DNA of 60,983 nucleotides from positions 1-60,983 of the forward strand of contig NZ_JAAZWB010000033.1 of NCBI RefSeq assembly GCF_012524115.1, in the 5' to 3' direction. The notes under the pieces were generated by a model. The model made no database searches and was not told the DNA's origin. It saw only the letters and a list, made by a program, of their open reading frames with translations. Each line of letters opens with the position of its first letter. Positions within the stretch are counted from its first letter, which is position 1. The translations under genes were made by a program, and so were the position numbers. Below, in pieces: positions 25,503 to 34,456 of the stretch. The DNA is from Bacillus sp. RO1. Lineage in GTDB: Bacteria; Bacillota; Bacilli; Bacillales; Bacillaceae_I.

Positions 25503-26660
25503 TTATTTATTTGCCGTGAATACCCCATATAATAACGCGACACTTGCTGCACCAATTATTCCTTGATGTTCCCCAAGGTCTGTTGTGACAATTTCTATAT
25601 TTCTTTTTTTTGCTAAAAAAGATAGAGTATTGACTTTCCCTCTAATTTCTTGGATGAGAGGTAAATCTGCTTTGGCGAGTTCACCGCCAATAACTATTTT
25701 TTGTACGTGAAACATATTAATGAATGAAGTAAGTACAATAGCAATCCTCTCTCCTGCCTCCATAAGAGCGTGGTTCACTTTTGCATCCCCATTCTGACTA
25801 GCCTTAATGATACTGCTCGCCGATTCAAGGTTTAGCGCATGTAAAAGAGCCTCTTCAGAAGCATATCTTTCCAAGCATCCTTTATTTCCACACCAGCAGT
25901 CAATTCCTTCCGGCTGATAGGTCATATGGCCAATTTCCCCGGCCCCGGTCAACTCACTGCGGTAAAGCTGGTCATTAAGAAATAAACCTGCTCCTATTCC
26001 CTGCCCGATATAAACACTCAAAAAGTCTGAGTGGTTTTTGCATGAACCGAACATCTTCTCACCAAGTGCCATTCCCCGTACATTATGATCAAGGTATACA
26101 GGTACATGAAAAATATCGGAAAGCTCGGAAGCAAGGTTGACATTTTTCCACCCAAGATGCTCCGCTTCCAGAATGCTCCCATTGTCGAAATCCACAAGAC
26201 CAACCGACCCGATTCCAATACAGCTTACAGATAACCTTTGGTTTTTATGAAGAAAGCTTTGCAGTTTGTCAATTAGAAGTCGAAGAAATTCAACCTGGTT
26301 TATTTTTTCAGGAATGGTAAAGCTAGTTGACGTTAAAACATTCCCTTTTAATGTGACAATACCCATTTCAACCCGGTCACTTCTGATATGTATCGCTGCT
26401 ACCCTTTTTACTTCTTCATTTAATCCAAGTACCACTGTTTTGCGACCCGCTCTTTTTCTATCACTTACACCGGTTCCTAGTTCTATCACAAAGCCTTCTG
26501 CCATCAACTCGCTTATAATGTTGGTTATCGTGGCAGGCGTAAGCTTGGTAAAGGCTGCTATTTCCTGTCTTGTTGGTGCTTCAAAACGCAGTAAAGTTTG
26601 AAATACCAACGCTCTATTCAATTGTTTGGTTCTTAATGTATTCTGGCCAATAAATGACAT
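25503..26660 (-). CDS. ROK-family transcriptional repressor
   Basis: 385 aa. The N-terminal winged helix (residues about 15-70) has RFEAPTRQEIAAFTKLTPATITNI; the ROK domain follows, with SVYIGQGIGAGLF, the zinc-type cluster CWCGNKGCLERYAS, and a C-terminal VIGGELAK block. This is NagC/XylR architecture: a sugar-responsive repressor. It sits within the operon it probably controls, between the glycosidase and isomerase genes. A perfect 19-bp AT palindrome upstream of the first gene is a candidate operator. Confidence 0.9.
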   Translation of the reverse strand: MSFIGQNTLRTKQLNRALVFQTLLRFEAPTRQEIAAFTKLTPATITNIISELMAEGFVIELGTGVSDRKRAGRKTVVLGLNEEVKRVAAIHIRSDRVEMGIVTLKGNVLTSTSFTIPEKINQVEFLRLLIDKLQSFLHKNQRLSVSCIGIGSVGLVDFDNGSILEAEHLGWKNVNLASELSDIFHVPVYLDHNVRGMALGEKMFGSCKNHSDFLSVYIGQGIGAGLFLNDQLYRSELTGAGEIGHMTYQPEGIDCWCGNKGCLERYASEEALLHALNLESASSIIKASQNGDAKVNHALMEAGERIAIVLTSFINMFHVQKIVIGGELAKADLPLIQEIRGKVNTLSFLAKKRNIEIVTTDLGEHQGIIGAASVALLYGVFTANK

Positions 26661-26718
26661 ATTACGTTCTCCTCTTTATGGAGACGGTCTGAGTTTAACA
26701 CTTCAAGTTCAAAGTCTA

Positions 26719-27705
26719 TTAAACCCTTACCTTACATAAACGAAGTTCATGGGCACCGTCTTCTCTTGTGTATTCATAATAATACCATATCTGATCTTCG
26801 TGAATGATGGCATCCACATAACGAACCGCCTTCTTTAAGCTAGTTTCAAGAACAGGACCGTTTACATTTATTTTCGCAAAGGTTTTTAAATCCACTGTTA
26901 ATGCCAATGCCAACTTTTCTTCATAGTTCTGTTCGACGCCGATACTCCCATCCCATAAAACGGTATAAGCACCTTGATACGGGATAATGGAAGTAAGTCG
27001 AGATTGATAGCGGTCCCACCCTGATTCACTTACAGGTAAAACCGTATCCTTCCATTCAAAGTTTACTCCATCGGTACTTACAGCAAGGCCAGTCGGGGCA
27101 ACTGCCAATCCAGTATTATGAACATCCTCTGTTTTATGCATGCTGCCTAAGTCAGCATCCTCTATTCCTTTGGCGTATACAAAATACATATAATATAAGT
27201 CATCATGTTTCACTATATATGGATCTTTTACACCTTCTACACCAGGATAATCAGATGCTGTTAACACTTTTTTTCGCTTATTGACATCAAATGAAAACGG
27301 AGTCTCAGCTTCTACTACATCAATCCTCCATCGATTATCTGCTGAATCCACATAGCTGACGTAAAGACGATATAGGTTGTCTTTTACCTTAACCAATGCA
27401 GAACGTTCAATGGAGCTTGAATTCAATTGCTTTTTATGCAAACTCCATACATCCGTAAAATTCTCTCCATCTTTACTGCTTGCGATTCTAACCTCAAAGC
27501 CTCGTTCATTTTCTCCCAAGCCACGAGGATTTCTTAATCTATAATATAAGTAGAAGGTTTCATCTTTCTCATCAAAAAGGATGGTAGGTGCTCCTGCCCA
27601 ATAGCCTGTATTGTTTCCGAGTGGGGTTATCACTGCCTTTCCTTCCTCTGGATGAAATAAAGGTGCAAGTTTTACCTGATTTTCCTGTATGATTGTTTTC
27701 GCCAT
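26719..27705 (-). CDS. Five-bladed propeller glycosidase (GH43/GH130-like)
   Basis: 328 aa, no signal peptide. Repeated blade-like blocks: GAPTILFDEKDETFYLYYR, IERSALVKVKDNLYRLYVSY, GVKDPYIVKHDDLYYMYF and YTVLWDGSIG. KDPYIV resembles the acid residue region of GH43 and GH130 five-bladed propellers. I cannot tell hydrolase from phosphorylase. The ATG at 27705 was chosen because GTGAGGG lies 8 nt before it. It follows the Gfo/Idh gene in a ROK-regulated operon, suggesting use of an imported oligosaccharide. Confidence 0.75.
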   Translation of the reverse strand: MAKTIIQENQVKLAPLFHPEEGKAVITPLGNNTGYWAGAPTILFDEKDETFYLYYRLRNPRGLGENERGFEVRIASSKDGENFTDVWSLHKKQLNSSSIERSALVKVKDNLYRLYVSYVDSADNRWRIDVVEAETPFSFDVNKRKKVLTASDYPGVEGVKDPYIVKHDDLYYMYFVYAKGIEDADLGSMHKTEDVHNTGLAVAPTGLAVSTDGVNFEWKDTVLPVSESGWDRYQSRLTSIIPYQGAYTVLWDGSIGVEQNYEEKLALALTVDLKTFAKINVNGPVLETSLKKAVRYVDAIIHEDQIWYYYEYTREDGAHELRLCKVRV

Positions 27706-27748
27706 ATTAAATTCCCTCACTTTAATTATTTTGGAATTGTGACACGTT

Positions 27749-28822
27749 TTATTGAAATTCCGAAAGTGACACTCTTATTCCCTTTTCACTAGACAATACA
27801 GCCGCATCAATTACTTTAGCCGCCTTCGCTCCATAAGCAAAGGAAAGCTCATGAGGCTTATCGTGTACGATCGCATCATAGAATTCGGCATATTGCTTCC
27901 CGCGAGCCAACCCTGGGAAAATATGTCTCTCTTGGAATGTCATATGTACTAATTCATCAGCCCATGCGCCATTCTCCGTTCGACTTCGAAAATATACCTC
28001 TCCATCCTTATTCATGGAAACTGCCCCTTTTGTCCCCACAATCTCTAATCCATCGCCTTCCTGTGGCAGTAACCTGGAATTATTCAGCGTGCAAATAGCA
28101 CCATTCTCCATTCGCAAAATAACCGATGCTAGATCATCATTGGTTACAGCTTGTTTCCCTTCTTCTGTCTGACGGGAAGTGATGAATGTCCCAAGGGCTG
28201 CCTGTACATCATGAATTTCTCCACAAACATCCGACAAGAAAAATTGAATCAAATCAACTTGGTGAATTCCGAAATCTGCTACGGAACCAGGGCCAGAATG
28301 CTCCTTTTTCATACGCCATTCCAATCCGACATTTGGATTTCCTATTCTAGATCCACCGAGCTTATGTCGATAGGAGAAAATGTCTCCCAGTTTTCCTCCT
28401 TGAATTAATTCCTTTATTAATTGTGCGTAAGGATGATAACGATATTGCATTCCCATATAATGAGTAATTCCTGCTTTTTCTGCTTCATCCGCCAAAAGTT
28501 TGGATTCGTAATAGTTAATGGAAAGAGGCTTCTCACATAGGACGTGCAATTTCCGCTTTATCGCTTCCCGCGCAATAGCTCCATGAGACAAATTATCCGT
28601 ACAGATGGCAATGGCGTCTACCTTATCTAAAAGAGAGTCGAGACTTTGACAGATAATCCCCAAAGATAAATCGTTTCGATCCACCCAACTTCTGGCGTTT
28701 TCTTCATTGATATCAAAAACGGCCGTTAGGTCCCATTGAGGAACTGCCTGTATTCCTTTAAGGTGATCGGTAGCAACTCCGATTGTCTGCCCTGTTCCAA
28801 TAATGCCAATACGCAATTTCAC
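27749..28822 (-). CDS. Gfo/Idh/MocA-family oxidoreductase
   Basis: 357 aa. The N-terminal Rossmann fold begins GIIGTGQTIGVATDHL, the EKP motif is in HVLCEKPLSINYYE (about residue 95), and the C-terminal domain has DFGIHQVDLIQFF. NAD(P)-dependent sugar or inositol dehydrogenase family. GTG start with GAGGTG upstream. First gene of the operon with the propeller glycosidase, ROK repressor and isomerase. Confidence 0.9.
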   Translation of the reverse strand: MKLRIGIIGTGQTIGVATDHLKGIQAVPQWDLTAVFDINEENARSWVDRNDLSLGIICQSLDSLLDKVDAIAICTDNLSHGAIAREAIKRKLHVLCEKPLSINYYESKLLADEAEKAGITHYMGMQYRYHPYAQLIKELIQGGKLGDIFSYRHKLGGSRIGNPNVGLEWRMKKEHSGPGSVADFGIHQVDLIQFFLSDVCGEIHDVQAALGTFITSRQTEEGKQAVTNDDLASVILRMENGAICTLNNSRLLPQEGDGLEIVGTKGAVSMNKDGEVYFRSRTENGAWADELVHMTFQERHIFPGLARGKQYAEFYDAIVHDKPHELSFAYGAKAAKVIDAAVLSSEKGIRVSLSEFQ

Positions 28823-28839
28823 TTTGATTGCACCTCGCT

Positions 28840-28858
28840 TTAATTAATAATTAATTAA
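28840..28858. promoter_or_regulatory. Candidate ROK operator
   Basis: TTAATTAATAATTAATTAA is a perfect 19-bp palindrome, 18 bp upstream of the GTG start of the first gene, next to a second partial copy (TTAATTCATTAAATTA). ROK repressors of the NagC/XylR type bind AT-rich palindromes, so it is a candidate site for the ROK protein encoded in this operon. Confidence 0.5.
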
Positions 28859-28937
28859 TTCATTAAATTATTTATTTTCTTGTTGTAATCTTACCACTTC
28901 TCATTAGACTCCTCAACCAAAAATTAAACTAAATCAA

Positions 28938-28980
28938 AACAAAAGGGACCGTTCTCCACACCTGGAGCCGATCCCTTCTT
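28938..28980 (-). terminator. Terminator of the ThuA-Gfo-isomerase operon
   Basis: AAGGGA and CTCCA arms pair with TGGAG and TCCCTT with one internal loop; the minus-strand tail is TTTTGTTTTGATTT, 15 bp past the stop. Confidence 0.65.
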
Positions 28981-28995
28981 ATGTACTGTCGTTTT

Positions 28996-29757
28996 TTAAC
29001 TCATGGAGTCTATTAACTTGTGGAGATTTTCTATGCTCACTCTCAGACTATCTAACGGATTACCTGGACAAACATCTTGCTCCACCGCATACCATTCGAT
29101 TCCATTTCTTTCTCCCCAACGTAAAATAGGTTCAAAATCAATGGTCCCAGTCCCTACTTCCGCAAAGGATTGCTCCTCATCTTTTGCCATGTCCTTAAGA
29201 TGAATAATTGGCATTCTGTGGGAATACGGCTCCAAAAAGCTAACTATTTCTTTGCCACCCTTTTTCACCCAATACACATCTAGTTCAGCTAACAACAGGT
29301 TGTCATCCGTTGGATCCAATAGGTACTCCAACGCATTTTTCCCTTCAATCTCCGTCTCAAATTCAAAATCATGATTATGATAACTAATGCGGTACCCATC
29401 CTTTTGAAGCTTTCTAGCAATTTGGTTCAATTCAGCCTTTAAAGAAATGTAGCTCTCTACATTTCTATCTTCTTCTACGAGGTATGGAAGAATTAAGTCT
29501 TTGGTTTCAAACAATTCAGCTTGTTCTAGTACTTTCGGAAGATCATTTCGGAAACTATTAATATCAACATGCATCCCAGCTGTCTTAAGTCCTAGTTCTT
29601 TCATTAATATAGAGATTGCCTGTGGGTCATGTCCAAACATGCCGGATATTTGTACCCCTGCATACCCCATATCTTTCAATTCTCTTAATACTCCCGGAAA
29701 ATCTGCTTCCAACAAATCTCGGACCGTATATAGTTGCGCTGCTATTTTATGCTTCAT
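28996..29757 (-). CDS. Sugar phosphate isomerase/epimerase (TIM barrel)
   Basis: 253 aa, beginning MKHKIAAQLYTVRDLLE, typical of this family of xylose-isomerase-like barrels. Blocks with likely metal ligands: ISYHNHDFEFE, LAELDVYWVKKGG, IIHLKDMAKDE and WYAVEQDVC. Start chosen at ATG 29757, where AAGGGAGG lies 9 nt upstream. The YHNHDFEF/LDVYWV type is often found next to Gfo/Idh and ThuA proteins, where some members are 3-keto-glycoside lyases. Last gene of the ThuA-Gfo-isomerase operon. Confidence 0.88.
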   Translation of the reverse strand: MKHKIAAQLYTVRDLLEADFPGVLRELKDMGYAGVQISGMFGHDPQAISILMKELGLKTAGMHVDINSFRNDLPKVLEQAELFETKDLILPYLVEEDRNVESYISLKAELNQIARKLQKDGYRISYHNHDFEFETEIEGKNALEYLLDPTDDNLLLAELDVYWVKKGGKEIVSFLEPYSHRMPIIHLKDMAKDEEQSFAEVGTGTIDFEPILRWGERNGIEWYAVEQDVCPGNPLDSLRVSIENLHKLIDSMS

Positions 29758-29841
29758 CTCTACTTTCCTCCCTTTAACAATCATTATTTTATCGTTCAAA
29801 CAAAAGCAACCAAGAGTTATACACCCTTGGCCACTAATTTC

Positions 29842-30810
29842 TTACACCCACCACATATCAGCAGGTTGTTCTTTTATCAACACAGATTGAAGGTTTGTCA
29901 CAGCGCGTGCAAAGCCCTCTTCAATCGACATGATTGGGTCTTCGTGCTCGATGCTGACTACATAATCATACCCGTACGTGCGCAATGCACTCATCATATC
30001 GGACCATTCTTGGACACTATGTCCGCAACCAACTGAACGGAAGCTCCATGCACGTGTTTGAACTTCACCATAAGGCTGCATGTCCGTTAAGCCGTACATG
30101 TTCACATTATCTTGATCGATATATGTGTCTTTTGCATGGAAATGATGGATCGCGCCAGCTTTTCCTAAAATTTTAATTGCTGCAACAGGGTCGATTCCTT
30201 GCCACCATAAATGACTTGGATCCAGGTTTGCACCGATTGCAGGGGACGTTAGCTCACGAAGTTTTAGCATCGTGTGAGGCGTATGTACCAAGAATCCGCC
30301 GTGCAGTTCAAGACCAATTTTGATATTACGCTCTTCTGCATACTTCCCTACTTCCTTCCAGTAAGGTACAAGCTTTGTCTCCCACTGCCATGTTAGTACG
30401 TCGCCATACTCATTTGGCCATGGTGCAACCGGCCAGTTTGGCGCTTTAGCCGTCTCACTGTCACCAGGAACGCCTGAGAAACAGTTTACCACTTCAACTC
30501 CTGTCAAAGCAGCAAGGTCAATTGTTTTTAGCAATGTTTCATGCGATTCTTTTGCAAAAGCCTCATCCGGTGAAATTGGGTTACCGTGACAGCTGAATGC
30601 ACTGATTTGCAAACCGCGGGAATGGATTTCCTCCATATACGCATTGCGTGCCCCTTCGTCTTCAAGAAGAGTATCCAATGGACAATGGTTGTTTCCAGGG
30701 TAGCAGCCTGTACCGATTTCCACTGCATCCAACCCTGCCGCTTTCACATAGTCAAGCATTTCCGTAAAAGGTTTATTTGCAAAAAGAACGGTAAATACGC
30801 CTAGTTTCAT
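29842..30810 (-). CDS. Sugar phosphate isomerase/epimerase (TIM barrel)
   Basis: 322 aa. Ligand-type blocks KIGLELHGGFLVH, IGANLDPSHLWWQ, IHHFHAKDTYID and VVSIEHEDPIM place it in the same class as the protein encoded at 24601-25479. Follows the Gfo/Idh gene by 15 bp. Substrate unknown; with the Gfo/Idh and ThuA-like partners it may process an oxidised (3-keto) sugar. Confidence 0.9.
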   Translation of the reverse strand: MKLGVFTVLFANKPFTEMLDYVKAAGLDAVEIGTGCYPGNNHCPLDTLLEDEGARNAYMEEIHSRGLQISAFSCHGNPISPDEAFAKESHETLLKTIDLAALTGVEVVNCFSGVPGDSETAKAPNWPVAPWPNEYGDVLTWQWETKLVPYWKEVGKYAEERNIKIGLELHGGFLVHTPHTMLKLRELTSPAIGANLDPSHLWWQGIDPVAAIKILGKAGAIHHFHAKDTYIDQDNVNMYGLTDMQPYGEVQTRAWSFRSVGCGHSVQEWSDMMSALRTYGYDYVVSIEHEDPIMSIEEGFARAVTNLQSVLIKEQPADMWWV

Positions 30811-30825
30811 TAGTGTTCACGCTCC

Positions 30826-31863
30826 TTAGTTCAATTCGTTTTGGATGTTGACAATCTTCTTCGTTTCGTTAGATTCAAGCGCTCCCAAAATAACCATTAA
30901 GGAGTTCTTTCCTTCGTTTCCGTCTACAAGTACTTCTTTGTCTTCTAGGATGCTTTCTACAAAATGATCGATTACATGAGAACCAGTTTGTCCGCCTGCA
31001 TCATTGCTTTGAATTTTACCTAATTCATAGCGAACTGTTTCTCCTGTTGCGTATTGTACGACTAAAGAGTGAGTCGGATCGTCTTCTAAACGAAGAACTG
31101 CTTTTTCCGCATAGATGATCGTGGAGTTATCTTCACGCTTGTAGGACCAGCTAGCAGCAAGTGTTCCGACGATTCCACTTTCTGTTCTTAATGCGCAAAC
31201 CGCTGTGTCATCGACATCTGTGTTTTCTTTTGCAGAAGTTTCAATGAATGCACCCACTTCTACGATTTCTTCTCCTAAAAGGTATCGCAATAAATCGGAC
31301 TTGTGTACGCCAAGGTCTCCCATTGCCCCGATAAATGCTTCTTCTTTACGGAAGAACCAGCTGTCTTTTCCGTCCACGCTCCATCCTTCGGGCCCAGGAT
31401 GTCCGAATGCTGTCCGGAAGCTGTAGATTTTTCCTACTTCGCCACTTTCGATAAGCTGCTTAGCTTTTTGGTGGGATGGAACAAAACGTTGGTTGTGCGC
31501 AATCATTAGCTTTTTGCCAGATGCTTTAGCAGCAGCAATCATCTCATCCGCTTCTTCTTTGGACGTTGCCATTGGCTTTTCACATAAAACATGCGCTCCA
31601 GCTTTGGAAGCATAGATGGATACAGGGGCATGCAGGTAGTTCGGTGTGCACACACTCACAACATCCAATTCTTCACGGTCGATCATTTCTTGATAGCTTT
31701 CATATGCTTTTCCGCCGTAAGTTTCAACCGCTTGCTCTGCACGTTCTACTACAACATCGCATAGTGCAACAAGCTCTACATTTGGATTTGCATGGTACTC
31801 CGGTAAATGACGGTGCTTTGCGATACTTCCGCATCCTACTACTCCAACTCGTAATTTCTTCAT
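30826..31863 (-). CDS. Gfo/Idh/MocA-family oxidoreductase
   Basis: 345 aa. Rossmann start GVVGCGSIAKHRHLPEY, the EKP motif in HVLCEKPMATSKEEAD, and the C-terminal block DLGVHKSDLLRYLLG. NAD(P)-dependent sugar dehydrogenase family. AAGGGGGATAACC precedes ATG. Lies 13 bp after the ThuA-like gene; Gfo/Idh with ThuA recalls the rhizobial ThuA-ThuB pair that makes 3-keto-disaccharides. Confidence 0.92.
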   Translation of the reverse strand: MKKLRVGVVGCGSIAKHRHLPEYHANPNVELVALCDVVVERAEQAVETYGGKAYESYQEMIDREELDVVSVCTPNYLHAPVSIYASKAGAHVLCEKPMATSKEEADEMIAAAKASGKKLMIAHNQRFVPSHQKAKQLIESGEVGKIYSFRTAFGHPGPEGWSVDGKDSWFFRKEEAFIGAMGDLGVHKSDLLRYLLGEEIVEVGAFIETSAKENTDVDDTAVCALRTESGIVGTLAASWSYKREDNSTIIYAEKAVLRLEDDPTHSLVVQYATGETVRYELGKIQSNDAGGQTGSHVIDHFVESILEDKEVLVDGNEGKNSLMVILGALESNETKKIVNIQNELN

Positions 31864-31876
31864 TTGGTTATCCCCC

Positions 31877-32599
31877 TTATTTGCTTTTGATTTCTTCTAA
31901 TGGTTTTGCGTTCCCGTAATATACATCGCCGATTGTTGTCGGTTTTGCCCAGTTAACGGCATTCTTGATAACTTTTTGTACTTTTTCGTGGTAGTAAGTC
32001 GGGTATGTTTCATGACCTGGACGGAAGTAGAATACTTTCCCTCTTCCACGCTTGTATGTGCAGCCACTGCGGAAAACCTCTCCGCCTTCAAACCAGCTTA
32101 CAAACACTAACTCGTCCGGATCTGGAATATCGAAGTGCTCGCCATACATTTCTTCGCGCTCGATATCGATGTGCTCCCCGATACCTTCAGCGATCGGATG
32201 GCCTGGTGATACTACCCAGATGCGCTCTTTCTCGTCCGCTTCTCTCCATTTCAGGTCACAGGTTGTACCCATCAATGTTTTGAAGATTTTAGAGAAGTGA
32301 CCAGAGTGAAGAACGATTAATCCCATTCCGTCTAGTACTCTATTTTTTACGCGAGTAACGATCTCATCGCTCACGTCATCATGCGCGACATGGCCCCACC
32401 ATAAAAGAACATCGGTGTTGTTTAGTACTTCTTCGGTTAGTCCGTGCTCTGGTTCGTCCAATGTTGCGGTTCTTATTTCGTAGTTTTCTTCTTTAAGGAA
32501 GGAAGCGATAGCACCGTGGATACCTTCTGGATATACTTCTCTCACTTTTTCGTTTGTTTGTTCATGACGGTTTTCATTCCATACAGTTACTCTAATCAT
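31877..32599 (-). CDS. ThuA-like trehalose-utilisation family protein
   Basis: 240 aa, class-I glutamine-amidotransferase-like fold. Blocks: [51 protein letters not shown] and [17 protein letters not shown]. Start set at MIRVTVW, where AAAGGAG lies 9 nt upstream; the open frame continues upstream only through REP sequence. First gene of ThuA-Gfo-isomerase-isomerase. ThuA members act on 3-keto-disaccharides or related intermediates; the exact reaction here is not known. Confidence 0.9.
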   Translation of the reverse strand: MIRVTVWNENRHEQTNEKVREVYPEGIHGAIASFLKEENYEIRTATLDEPEHGLTEEVLNNTDVLLWWGHVAHDDVSDEIVTRVKNRVLDGMGLIVLHSGHFSKIFKTLMGTTCDLKWREADEKERIWVVSPGHPIAEGIGEHIDIEREEMYGEHFDIPDPDELVFVSWFEGGEVFRSGCTYKRGRGKVFYFRPGHETYPTYYHEKVQKVIKNAVNWAKPTTIGDVYYGNAKPLEEIKSK

Positions 32600-32640
32600 T
32601 GATTGTTGCTCCTTTCTTTGCTTGCAGTCTATTTTGGTTA

Positions 32641-32773
32641 CACCGCTGTTGATTTCCGCGCCAGGCTTTGCTTTCCGCGGGGTCCTGCTGGAGCCTCCTC
32701 GGCAAGCCTGCGGGGTCTCCACCTAGTGCTACTTTCCGCAGGAGTCTACGCCTTTCGCTCCAATCATCAGCTA
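32641..32773 (+). repeat. REP copy 6 upstream of the ThuA operon
   Basis: Full copy with GCTGTTGATTTCCGC and CAATCATCAGC ends, GCTTTCCGCGGGG against CTTTCCGCAGG in the stem. It lies between a cre/LacI-like site (32835) and the ThuA ribosome site, so it would form part of the leader RNA if the promoter lies beyond it. Confidence 0.9.
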
Positions 32774-32834
32774 GGTTACTTACTTTAATTTTTGTAAAAT
32801 CTCTAACTCTATTAATTTGCTATGGTTATGTTTG

Positions 32835-32849
32835 TGGGAACGTTTCCAT
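32835..32849. promoter_or_regulatory. cre/LacI-type site upstream of the ThuA operon
   Basis: The minus strand reads ATGGAAACGTTCCCA, which satisfies WTGNAANCGNWNNCW of the CcpA cre. The GAACGTTTC core also resembles the LacI-type operators of the region, so the binding protein is uncertain. It lies about 240 bp before the ThuA start. Confidence 0.55.
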
Positions 32850-33027
32850 ATTGGGATATATGCAACATTCCTAGAGAACTCTCCTACATTATAAATGGAT
32901 AATAAAGCGTTTTCAATGTTAAAGTCCGAACTAGATGGTAAAATTCCGACTTCTCGTGTGAAGGTTGGGAGTAAGTTTGGGGACGGGGGAAGATACACGG
33001 ATGTGAAAGTGATGGAAATGAGGAAAA

Positions 33028-33137
33028 ATGGATAAGTGCGTTGTATACATGGATAAATCACTTTTACAATGGATATTTTTTTTTTACAATGGATAAATGG
33101 CTTTGAACAATGGATAAAATCATTTTACAATGGATAA
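33028..33137. repeat. Six phased ATGGATA(A/T) repeats
   Basis: ATGGATAA or ATGGATAT occurs at 33028, 33049, 33068, 33089, 33110 and 33130, spaced 21, 19, 21, 21 and 20 bp; several units read TTTTACAATGGATAAA. The spacing is close to two helical turns. It lies in a gene-free stretch (32774-33246) between the ThuA operon and lacI. No coding potential is supported here. Confidence 0.8.
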
Positions 33138-33246
33138 ACGTCGATCCTCCCATTGTACTAGTAGTCGAGATGGGCAATTTTCATCAGCGATGACCAATAT
33201 TCAATAAAAACTACTTTCAAAGCCGGCAAACTCCCCAACAACCAAT

Positions 33247-33283
33247 CAAAAAAAGCCCTCCCTGTCACATCAACAGGAAAGGC
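33247..33283 (-). terminator. Terminator of lacI
   Basis: Minus strand: GCC.TTCCTGT pairs with ACAGGGAGGGC, followed by TTTTTTTG. It lies 24 bp past the stop of lacI. Confidence 0.8.
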
Positions 33284-33306
33284 CAGAACATAACTTTATT
33301 ATTACC

Positions 33307-34293
33307 TTACTTCACCGACTTACGCTCCACTATCTCGGTAGAAAGGTTATAGTAATTTTCTACTGTATCCTCTTTGGCCAAAGCTTGGAAAACTACATGC
33401 ACCGCTAGAGCACCAACCTCATACTTGGGCTGCCTTACAGTCGTGAGCGGCGGGTTCACATATTCAGCCATCTGAATGTCATCATACCCTATGATGGAGA
33501 TATCATCCGGCACGCTGATTTTGTTCTCTTTGAAAGCTTGCAGACCGCCAATCGCCATTTCATCATTGGCATAGAAAATCGCTTCCGGGAGCTGGCGTTG
33601 TGCGATCAGCATTTTTGTTGCTCGGTAGCCACCCTCACGAGTAAAATCACCGGATAGCTTCCATTTGTTCTGATACTGGATTCCGTGTTCCCTCAGGGCA
33701 GCCATGTACCCGTCAAAACGCATTTGGTTATCATGAGAATTCATCGGTCCGCTTACATACCCGACTTCACGATACCCTTTATTAATCAAATATTCTGTAG
33801 CCGCATATCCACCATGAAAATTGTCTACTTCCACTTGATACACAAATTCATGATCAATCTTTCGATCAAGTACGACAATTGGAAAACCTTCGCGGGCTGA
33901 TTCTAAGACAATATCATTTGTAATATTATGGGCAAGTATGATTGCGCCATCCACCCTTTTTTCTTTCAAAAATTTTGCTGCAGTTGACTGGGTACCACCA
34001 ACGGAGCTGCATGCTATCAGGTCATACCCATGTGCTGTTGTAACTTCCTGTACCCCTTTAATGAGCTCGGAATAAAATGGTCCTGATAAATCCCGCAATA
34101 TAAGTGCAATCGTGTTTGTTTTGGTTCTTTTTAAATCAGACGCAAAGCCATTTTTCATATAGTTTAACTCTCTTGCGGCTTCTTGCACTTTTTTCATCGT
34201 AGCAGGACTGACCTTGTTTACATTGTTCAGTGCATATGACGCCGTCGAAACAGCCACGCCTGCAAGCTTTGCCACATCTTTAATTGTTGCCAC
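33307..34293 (-). CDS. LacI-family repressor of the glucan regulon
   Basis: 328 aa. N-terminal helix-turn-helix TIKDVAKLAGVAVSTASYALN, then a periplasmic-binding-protein-like effector domain (RTKTNTIALILRDLSGPFYSE, DGAIILAHN, VSGPMNSHDN, GYDDIQMAEYVNPPLTTVRQP). The GTG start (VATIKDV) was chosen for AAGGGGG 9 nt upstream. Its own promoter region has the GAAACGTTTC operator at 34359, and the same site lies at four other promoters, so it is the best candidate regulator of all of them. The inducer is probably a sophoro-oligosaccharide or related sugar (inference). Confidence 0.93.
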   Translation of the reverse strand: MATIKDVAKLAGVAVSTASYALNNVNKVSPATMKKVQEAARELNYMKNGFASDLKRTKTNTIALILRDLSGPFYSELIKGVQEVTTAHGYDLIACSSVGGTQSTAAKFLKEKRVDGAIILAHNITNDIVLESAREGFPIVVLDRKIDHEFVYQVEVDNFHGGYAATEYLINKGYREVGYVSGPMNSHDNQMRFDGYMAALREHGIQYQNKWKLSGDFTREGGYRATKMLIAQRQLPEAIFYANDEMAIGGLQAFKENKISVPDDISIIGYDDIQMAEYVNPPLTTVRQPKYEVGALAVHVVFQALAKEDTVENYYNLSTEIVERKSVK

Positions 34294-34357
34294 CTTGCTT
34301 AACCCCCTTATAGAGACAGGACACATGTCCCAAAATGACCTGTGTTCTGCTCCTGTT

Positions 34358-34369
34358 CGAAACGTTTCA
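34358..34369. promoter_or_regulatory. LacI-type operator upstream of lacI
   Basis: CGAAACGTTTCA, 65 bp before the lacI start codon; suggests autoregulation. A weaker cre-like TGTAAACGTTCTTA follows at 34390. Confidence 0.75.
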
Positions 34370-34456
34370 ATATCCTATCTCTAGCATAATGTAAACGTTC
34401 TTATTATTCAATAGCTTATAGCTTCCAAAGAGGGGCTCTTCAAAAGAATATCCTAC

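Noticed and set aside
32780-33061. 93-aa open frame on the minus strand
   Set aside because: No ribosome site at its start, no recognisable domain, and it runs over regulatory DNA and the first ATGGATA repeats.
33028-33137. Possible short CRISPR or integron-like array
   Set aside because: The conserved motif is only 8-15 bp and the period about 20 bp; there is no palindromic repeat or associated gene.
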